Source of the DNA: Acanthamoeba lenticulata
Taxonomy: Eukaryota; Discosea; Longamoebia; Acanthamoebidae
Direction: 5' to 3'
DNA: 64,000 nucleotides
Assembly: GCA_002179805.1 (NCBI GenBank)
Contig: NAVB01000113.1
Coordinates: 1-64,000, forward strand
Below, piece by piece: positions 57,521 to 64,000 of the stretch (position 1 is its first letter; each line of letters starts with the position of its first letter). A program made the translations under genes and the position numbers. The notes below the pieces were generated by a model, which worked only from the letters and a program-made list of their open reading frames with translations, was not told the origin of the DNA and ran no database searches.

Positions 57521-60500
57521 TCAAGGCTGGCTGCCTCGGAAGAGCTGCGTGAGGGCGAGCCCAGGCACGGCGGCGATGGACATCTTCTTGTCACTGGTCT
57601 TGCGGATGGGCGTCGTGCCCGAGCTCGTGATATTGGTAGCGGCGGCGGCAGCAGTGGGCACGGTGGTCGAGCTCCCTGCGAGGGACGCCCCGTTGCTCAT
57701 TCGCTCCTTCTCTCGCCCAACAAGGGCTTCTTTGTAGGCCTTACGTCGGTGCTCCTGGTGTCGCCGCTGCACCTCCACAAAATGGCCCAGCAGCTCTGCC
57801 AGACGACCACCACCACACGCACACATGTTTAGCACATTCTTGCGCAAACATCCCGCGTTTGGTGAGCCTTGTTCCAGGACGGCCCGTACCCTTGAAGTCG
57901 ATGCTGCCTTCCTGGATTCGTTCTTTGGCTGCGCTGTTGTCGGCCGCGCCAACCCTGGGCACGACGTGCACGCCATCGTCGTCACGGTGTTGGGCGGACG
58001 GAAAGAGCAAAAGCGCCAGAGACGAAGGGGGAAGGAGGCAAAGAGGGAGCAAGTACCCGCGCGGGAGAAGCTGGAGGAGGGAGAGAGAGGAGACGCAGGA
58101 CAAGCGGTTCTTGAGAGTGTTGAAGGCTGCGCTCTGCGGAAGCAGCATCAGCAGCCCATACAGGCACTTGTACAGGTGTCCGTTCTGTTCCGGTTCCAGC
58201 AGCTGCAGTCGGAGCGCTGTTGTTGGGCCGTTTTAAACAAGCATGGTATCGCACGCCCACAAAGGCACGGTGGTCACAAACAAACGCACAAAAACGAAAC
58301 GCGCAGAGCAGCCCAACGTTGGGCGAAGAAGCGCGTACAGGTGAAGACGGGAGACTCGATGAGCTGCACCAGCTTATCGATTTCCATCAGCAGGTTGACC
58401 GTCACCTCGACCTCGGCACTGCGCGTGTACGGGCCTAAGGTGAGTGGAGTGTTTGTATGTGTGCGGGGAGGCCTCAGGAAACGTACAAGGTGGAGATGAG
58501 GTGCGTGGCGTGCTCGTAGGCCTGCGCCAGGAGGCACAGGGAGAACGTGGCCACGGCGTTGTGGCACCACGACCGGTAGAGAATGATGAACAGCTCGCGG
58601 CTCTCTGGCGTGCTCAGGTCCTTCAGGTGCACCCTGTGTGCGGCCACGCGAGAGCTCGTGAGGCCCGCGCAGAGAAAAAGAGAAGCAACCAAGGGGGGAG
58701 GGGGGTCGGTGGTCAAACCTGAGATCGTAGAGCTCTGTCGAGGTGAGGAGGATAATGTTGAGCGTCTGGACCATCACGCACGCAAAGTCCGGGTCCTATC
58801 GTGCATCAACAGCAACGTGCACAACATCACAAAACGACAATGAGGTTCGCGGCCTCTTGGGTGTGCGAGAAGTGTGTGTTGCGTGGGAAGCCGCAGGATG
58901 GGAACCTGCTGGTCCTGGAGGATGCCGGCCAGAGCGCGGTAGATCTTCTCCGGGTTGATGTGCAGGCTCAGCTGCCGGATCACAAGGCAGCCCCGGCTTT
59001 CCAGCAACTATAGATCGGCGCCATGAACGTGTGCGTGAGTTATGTGATCAGCACAAAAGTGAAGATGAAGATGAAGGAGAAGGAAAGAAAGGAACCTGGC
59101 GGTCGCTGTAGAAGAGAGAGACGAGGTTGTGCATGAGCTTGTCAAAGTAGGTGGACGAGTTGCTCGGCGAGGAGAGCTTGGCCAGGACCTCAAGGTCCAC
59201 GCGCACCACGTCGTCAGCCGAGTCCGACAGCATGCGGAGGAGCGCCGGGTAAAGCGTGTCCAGGAAGGGCGCCAGCTTCTCGGGCGTCTTGGAGTAGAGC
59301 ATGAGGACCCACCCGAGCGCGGCCAGCCGCGTGGGCACCGAGCCCGACTTGAACTCATCCGTGATCCGCCCCAGGAACTGGCCTATTGCGAACTCCTGCT
59401 CCGTGCTTCACGCACACACCCACAAGAGGACACCTCGTCAGGCGTTTGTCGCTTGTCGTTTGTCGACGAGGACGAGCTGATGGGCTGGTGAGCAGGCGTA
59501 CCCGCTGATGAGGCGGAGGAGCGAGGCGTTGGCGCTGGCGGCCTGCTGCTGGATGTCCTGCACGCGATGAGAGATCGAGGGCAGGATGGCGCCCACCAGG
59601 TCGGCCGCGTAGGGCAGGAGCTCCTCCTTGCCGCACAGGATGAACTCGTTGACCCACTTGAGCGCCGTCAGCTGCGTGAACTCGTCTGCAGTGGGAATTG
59701 AGGACGTGAGATTCAACGCTGAAGGAGCGGGGGAGACTTTGTGTGTGGTATTACCGGTGGACGTGGCAAAGGGGATAAGGATCTCGACCATCTTGCCAAA
59801 CTCGACGTGCGGAGCCGAGCGGATCTCCTTGAGGAATTCAGCCATCACGGTGTCGGCCTGCGTGCGGATGTCCTGCTCATTGTCGGACAGCATCTTGAAC
59901 AGGCCGTCCAGGAACTCGGGCAGGTATTCGAGCAGCTCGATGTCGGGCACCGAGTCCAGGACCGTGATCCACCCTAATAACAATATTTATACGGCGTTGG
60001 CCGTCATGCAATGCTCGAGTTACACAGCAGGTTGGTGGGGTCACCCGCACCGATGAGGAAAGACCGGACAAAGGTGTTGGTCACTTGAATCCGCTCTTTG
60101 AGCAAAGGCACGAACCTGGAGTCGTTAACCACGCATGTCAGCACAACAGGGGAAGGAAGGAGGGATGAAGAGACTCTATACCGTTCGATGTCAAAAGCAT
60201 CGCTCTCGGTGACGATGTCCTTGATCAATCGGTCCAGCAACTGCGCGCCGTTCTTCACGTTCAGATCCTTGTCGGCCGACAACTGCGCGTGCGCCCACGT
60301 TCATCACGACACGGCCGTCAGATGTAGTGAGAAGGACGAGGGGGAAGTGGGCGGCCGGTGGCGTACGCGGCACAGGCCCTCGAAAATCTCGTTGAAGAAG
60401 GTGAGTGTGCGGCCGCGTGCCACCTTGGAGATGTTGTACATAGCCTCGCAGGCGTAGTAACGCACGCGGCTGTCCTGATCGCCGAAGCACTTGAGCACGG

Positions 60501-60887
60501 GCGGCACGAGCTTGTTGAGGTACCGCCATGTCTCCTGCAGCGAGCACACAACCGCTTGTGAACATGAAGTGGCAAAAGGGTGTCGAGGATGGAAAAAGGG
60601 TTCGGTACAGTGCCCAGGCCGATAGCGGTAGCGGCAAGCGCGATAAGGCCACCTTTGCGCTGGTTGCCAGAAGCGGAAAGAGCGAATTGAGAAGTGATAA
60701 AGTTGATGATGGTGTTAATCTTTTCAGTGTCCTTGGACTCTTTGGATTCACGGATGAGCTGCTCGAGCTCGAGGGCGCCCAATTTTCTCTTTTCATAAAG
60801 TTTGTCGCTTAAATTGCGCATAATGCTCGCGCTCAGCGGCGGGGTCTCCACGATCGGCTTTGTTCCGCCATAAAGTTTTTGGCTCAT
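57521..60887 (-). CDS. VAC14: VAC14 (PIKfyve complex scaffold)
   Basis: Starts [20 protein letters not shown] (ATG 60887) and [24 protein letters not shown]-type repeats run through [80 protein letters not shown] and [20 protein letters not shown], and the C-terminal part has [20 protein letters not shown] text and [20 protein letters not shown], which is the conserved Vac14 C-terminal signature. The end is [10 protein letters not shown] at 57521 after a polar tail. VAC14 scaffolds PIKfyve/Fab1 and Fig4 on endolysosomes, controlling PI(3,5)P2. About 12 introns. The gene is head-to-head with ERGIC3. Confidence 0.95.
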
Positions 60888-61129
60888 TGACGTGGTCTTT
60901 AATGCGATGCTGTTGGAAATGGGCGGAAGAGCACGAGATCTTCGAAGTGGAACTGGCACGAACCAATTCGTTTTATTAATTTTCTCTTTTAAAAAACAAA
61001 ATGCACAGAGAAAAATGGAGAAACTAATATCTGTTCTGGGGGTGACGTGGACGCTTTTCTTTGCTGGTTGTTGGTCTGCCTCTGTTCCATCCCTGCCTCT
61101 TTGGAAAAGGGCCTTGTGAACACCTAAGA
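60888..61129. promoter_or_regulatory. Bidirectional promoter region between VAC14 and ERGIC3
   Basis: About 240 bp between the divergent ATG codons at 60887 (minus) and 61130 (plus). It is A/T-rich in the middle (ATTAATTTTCTCTTTTAAAA, near 60976) and has no open frame of note. Both promoters must lie here. Confidence 0.5.
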
Positions 61130-62952
61130 ATGCGTGGTGATTTCTTCAAGAAGCTCAAGGGCTTCGATGCCTACCCCAAGACACTTGAAGATTTTCGAGT
61201 TCGGACCGTCTCTGGCGCGGCAGGTACTATCTCTCCCCAATCCCACGACGCGAATTGGTACTTGCTTTAGCGAGGTGGTGCCCAACGGCCGTGCTGAGTG
61301 TTGCCTTCCTTCTTAGTGTCCATCATCAGTGGCCTCATCATCACATGGCTGTTCTTTTCCGAACTTGCTTTCTATCTCTCGACCGAGGTCCATCCCGAGC
61401 TCTTTGTCGACACGACACGAGGAGAGAAATTGAGGATTAACATGGATGTTACCTTCCCCGATCTCCCCTGCGGCTGTACGCCTCGCCTCTCCTTTGGGCC
61501 TATGGTGGCAATAACTGGCTTACACGCGACTGCAGATTTGAGTGTTGATGCCATGGACGTGTCTGGTGAGCACCAGCTTGATGTGGAACACAACATCTTT
61601 AAGAAACGGCTCGCCCCCGACGGCCGCCCTCTCGGCATAGAGAAAGGAGGTACGTAAGCTGTGTTCTCCCTGTAGTCACTGTCCCCGTAAAACCATGAAT
61701 GTCTTCTTGGGCTCCAGAGCTCGAGGCCGCTGCCACACCCGTTCCTTCGCCGACCGACGGTGGTGAAGTCGTCCCGGCTTGCGGGTCTTGCTACGGCTCT
61801 GAGCAGGTTCGCTATCAGCCCGCCAAGAACGCAAGAAGCCTCTTTTGGCGACTGACCCCTGATTTTGATGGGCGGCGGTCTTGGCATACACCTGTAGGAG
61901 CCCGGCCAGTGCTGTAACACCTGCGCAGAGGTGCGCGAGGCCTACCGTAAGAAGGGCTGGGCCTTCTCCCACCCTGAGAGCATTGAGCAGGTAAGTAATG
62001 CCACACGTTTCCTTTTACCCTCAACATTCAACCTTCTCACTTTACTTTGCTTGATGAATTGATTCATTTTAGTGCGCCCGCGAAGGGTTCAGCGAGAACC
62101 TGGAGAAGCAGAAGGGTGAGGGCTGCCAAATCTACGGCCACATCCTCGTCAACAAGGTCTTGTCCAGTCGTTCTTCTTTCGCGCTTGTGTGGGAAAGCTC
62201 ACCATGTTTATCGTTCGTTGCAAACGAGTTCAGGTGGCGGGCAACTTCCACTTCGCGCCGGGCAAGTCGTTCCAGTCGCACCACATGCACGTGCACGACC
62301 TGCAGCCGTTCCGAATGGCCAGCTGGAACATCACCCACCGCATCAACCGCATTTCGTTCGGCCAGGAGTTCCCCGGCATCATCAACCCCTTGGATGGCGT
62401 CGAAAAGGTCACCTGTACGTGTTATTAACCGATCCACTTCTCGCTTCTACTTGAGATTTGTTGCGACTCCTGGAGGTCTAACGTTTTTTCCGTCCTCCTC
62501 TCTCCCTCTTTCTCTATGTGCACAGCCCCCAACACGGGCTCGGCCATGTACCAGTACTTCGTGAAGATCGTGCCTACCATCTACGAATCACTCGACGGCA
62601 CGGTCATTAACACGAACCAGTTCTCCGTAACGGAGCACACGCGCATGCTTCCTCCCGGCGACAAGTCTGGCCTCCCTGGTACTGCTGCTTCACCATCTTG
62701 ATTTATTTATTTCCTTATTTATTTATTCATTTATTTATTGATAAATTTGTGAGTGCAGGTTTGTTCGTGATGTACGACCTGTCGCCGATCATGGTCAAGT
62801 TCACTGAGCGGACAAAGTCCTTTGCCCACTTCCTCACGGGTGTGTGCGCCATCATCGGCGGTGTGTTCACGGTGGCCGGCATCATCGATTCTCTCATCTA
62901 CAACTCCATGCGAACCTTGGGCAAGAAGATGGAGCTCGGAAAGGCCTACTAA
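61130..62952 (+). CDS. ERGIC3: ERGIC3 (Erv46), early secretory pathway cargo receptor
   Basis: Spliced reading: [31 protein letters not shown], then [20 protein letters not shown] (first membrane span), [39 protein letters not shown], the CxxC-type pair [78 protein letters not shown], and the second span [19 protein letters not shown], ending KKMELGKAY. This is full-length ERGIC3/Erv46, which with ERGIC2/Erv41 retrieves and carries cargo between ER and Golgi. AATAAA is at 63079-63084. One intron (62700-62758) is TTTA-rich. Confidence 0.95.
62699..62742. repeat. TTTA-rich microsatellite in an ERGIC3 intron
   Basis: Imperfect TTTA repeats within the last intron of ERGIC3, similar to the tract at 9654. 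It may have arisen independently by slippage. Confidence 0.75.
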
Positions 62953-63309
62953 GGTTGAGGACGGCACGCGTCCCCGACACAGACAAAGGAGCAGAATTAC
63001 GACATTGGGCATGCTATGGTAGCTGCCGCCAGGCCGCAGACTATCAAGGCTGGGGCGAAGGAGGAGGTCATGATACCCAATAAAGGGTGGTTTCTTCTGT
63101 CTTGATGTTCCTCCAAAGCTTGGCGGGCAGGGCTGGTCAGACGGAGTTCAAAAGTTCAACGAAGGGGCACAGAAATTTTAAGTTGGGAGAGAACACAGAA
63201 GGCTAAGAAGAAAACTGGAAGAAACCGAGTGAAGAAGAAAAGCGGCCACGAAGGACACATCTCGCATCGTCTGCAAGCAATTGGTCACACTTGATTGTTC
63301 AACTCGAAA
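62953..63309. other. Spacer between ERGIC3 and ZC3H15
   Basis: About 355 bases. It holds the ERGIC3 polyadenylation signal AATAAA at 63079-63084 and, further right, the promoter of the ZC3H15 gene. A minus-strand frame (63528-63178) covers part of it but is the complement of the ZC3H15 first exon. I see no RNA gene. Confidence 0.5.
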
Positions 63310-64000
63310 ATGTCGGCGAAGAAGGGCGCTAAGAAGGCCGACCAGAAGAAGGTCCAGAAGATTGTGGAGGACAAGACTTTCGGTATGAAGAACAAGAACA
63401 AGAGTAAGAAAGTGCAGCAGTACATCACTCAGGTGAAGACCCAGACCACGCAAAGCCTTCAAGGCAACAAGGTTCGTACTATGCTCCAGGGTGCCGCAGG
63501 AGTGGTTGCGTGCTGCCGCCGCCAGCAAGCGAATCAGTAACTTTTCTTACAAATTAATTATCAAGCATTTGATCTAATAGCCGGTAAAATTCTTTTGTGG
63601 TACAGAAAGTAAGGCCCGGGGAGGAGGTCAAGTCGAAGAAACAGCTTGCGGCCGAGAAAGCCGCAGAGCTGAATGCCATTTTTAAGCCTGTCGTGGACAA
63701 AAAAGTTCAGGTGGCCGCAGGCGTTGATCCCAAGTCAGTGGTGTGCCAGTTCTTCAAGGCCGGCACGTGCACGAAGGGCAATCGTTGCAAGTTCTCGCAC
63801 GATCTTTCCAAGGAGCGAAAGGCGCCAACAATTGATCTCTACTCGGATCGACGGGATGAAGCCTCTGACGACACAATGGAGAACTGGGATGAAACGAAGC
63901 TGCGAGATGTCGTCGACAAGAAGCACGGCGCTTCCAATCGCACGGACATCATCTGCAAGTACTTCCTTGACGCCATCGAGCAGAAGAAATACGGTTGGTT
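63310..64000 (+). CDS. ZC3H15: Zinc finger CCCH protein 15 (DFRP1/Tma46), 5' part
   Basis: Starts MSAKKGAKKADQKKVQKIVE, then DKTFGMKNKNKSKKVQQYIT, which is the DFRP family start. An intron (63471-63605) with a TACAG acceptor leads to KVRPGEEVKSKKQLAAEKAA, LNAIFKPVVDKKVQVAAGVD, PKSVVCQFFKAGTCTKGNR with the CCCH finger C-x7-C-x5-C-x3-H, and KFSHDLSKERKAPTIDLY. It continues NWDETKLRDVVDKKHG and ICKYFLDAIEQKKYGW, where the second finger begins, and runs out of the window. The family binds and stabilises DRG1 GTPase and associates with translating ribosomes. The remaining C-terminus is not in view. Confidence 0.95.

Overview
The window is nuclear DNA of a free-living amoeba; gene content, very short GTACGT/YAG introns (mostly 50-120 bp), GC-rich exons against T/A-rich introns and spacers, and a gene about every 1.8 kb all suit Acanthamoeba or a close relative (inference; no rRNA or organelle marker is present to prove the genus). 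I recognise about 34 protein-coding genes on both strands, nearly all split by introns, plus one decayed gene and a few doubtful ORFs. I saw no tRNA, rRNA, CRISPR array or transposon.

Layout. 1-8.4 kb: a TKL kinase fused to an ADF-H (cofilin/coactosin) domain (-), the LYR protein ETFRF1 (-), a B12D/NDUFA4-like mitochondrial protein (+), a small prefoldin-like coiled-coil protein resembling ASDURF (-), a tRNA-binding-domain protein (+) and a secreted S13-type D-Ala-D-Ala carboxypeptidase (-). 8.6-16.7 kb: a multi-pass tweety/prominin-like membrane protein (+), a type I membrane protein (-), an acid ceramidase/NAAA amidase with an unusual Cys/His-rich tail (-) and an unrecognised soluble protein (+). 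16.9-29.9 kb: ATG16, LTA4H, a two-domain PDI, an SLC25A39/40 carrier, a class I sirtuin and the E2 enzyme UBE2G1. 30-37.6 kb: ALIX, complex I NDUFS7, RFC2 and an acyl-protein thioesterase with an ARMET/SAP-like N-terminus. 37.9-50.5 kb: a RAD5/HLTF-type SNF2-RING protein with an inserted WW domain, a tail-anchored short-chain dehydrogenase, a COX7A-like protein, SDE2, a Neo1/ATP9 flippase and the translin partner TRAX. 50.7-64 kb: mitochondrial p32/MAM33, a frameshifted GH5-like remnant, an intronless secreted glycoprotein, an ARM-BTB protein, VAC14, ERGIC3 and the start of ZC3H15/DFRP1, which runs off the window.

The genes are not an operon or a cluster. They are mostly housekeeping: mitochondrial respiration (ETFRF1, NDUFS7, COX7A-like, B12D-like, SLC25A39/40, p32), endomembrane traffic and lysosomal or autophagic function (ATG16, ALIX, VAC14, Neo1, ERGIC3, acid ceramidase), genome maintenance (RFC2, RAD5-like, SDE2) and protein quality control (PDI, UBE2G1). 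Many neighbours are head-to-head with 100-250 bp between start codons, so shared promoters are likely. The most unusual items are the kinase/ADF-H fusion, the Cys/His-rich module behind the ceramidase, the bacterial-type DD-peptidase in a eukaryotic gene, the WW domain inside a RAD5-like helicase, and the free-standing ASDURF-like gene. Exon joins were made by eye from splice consensus and frame, so gene ends are approximate where stated.
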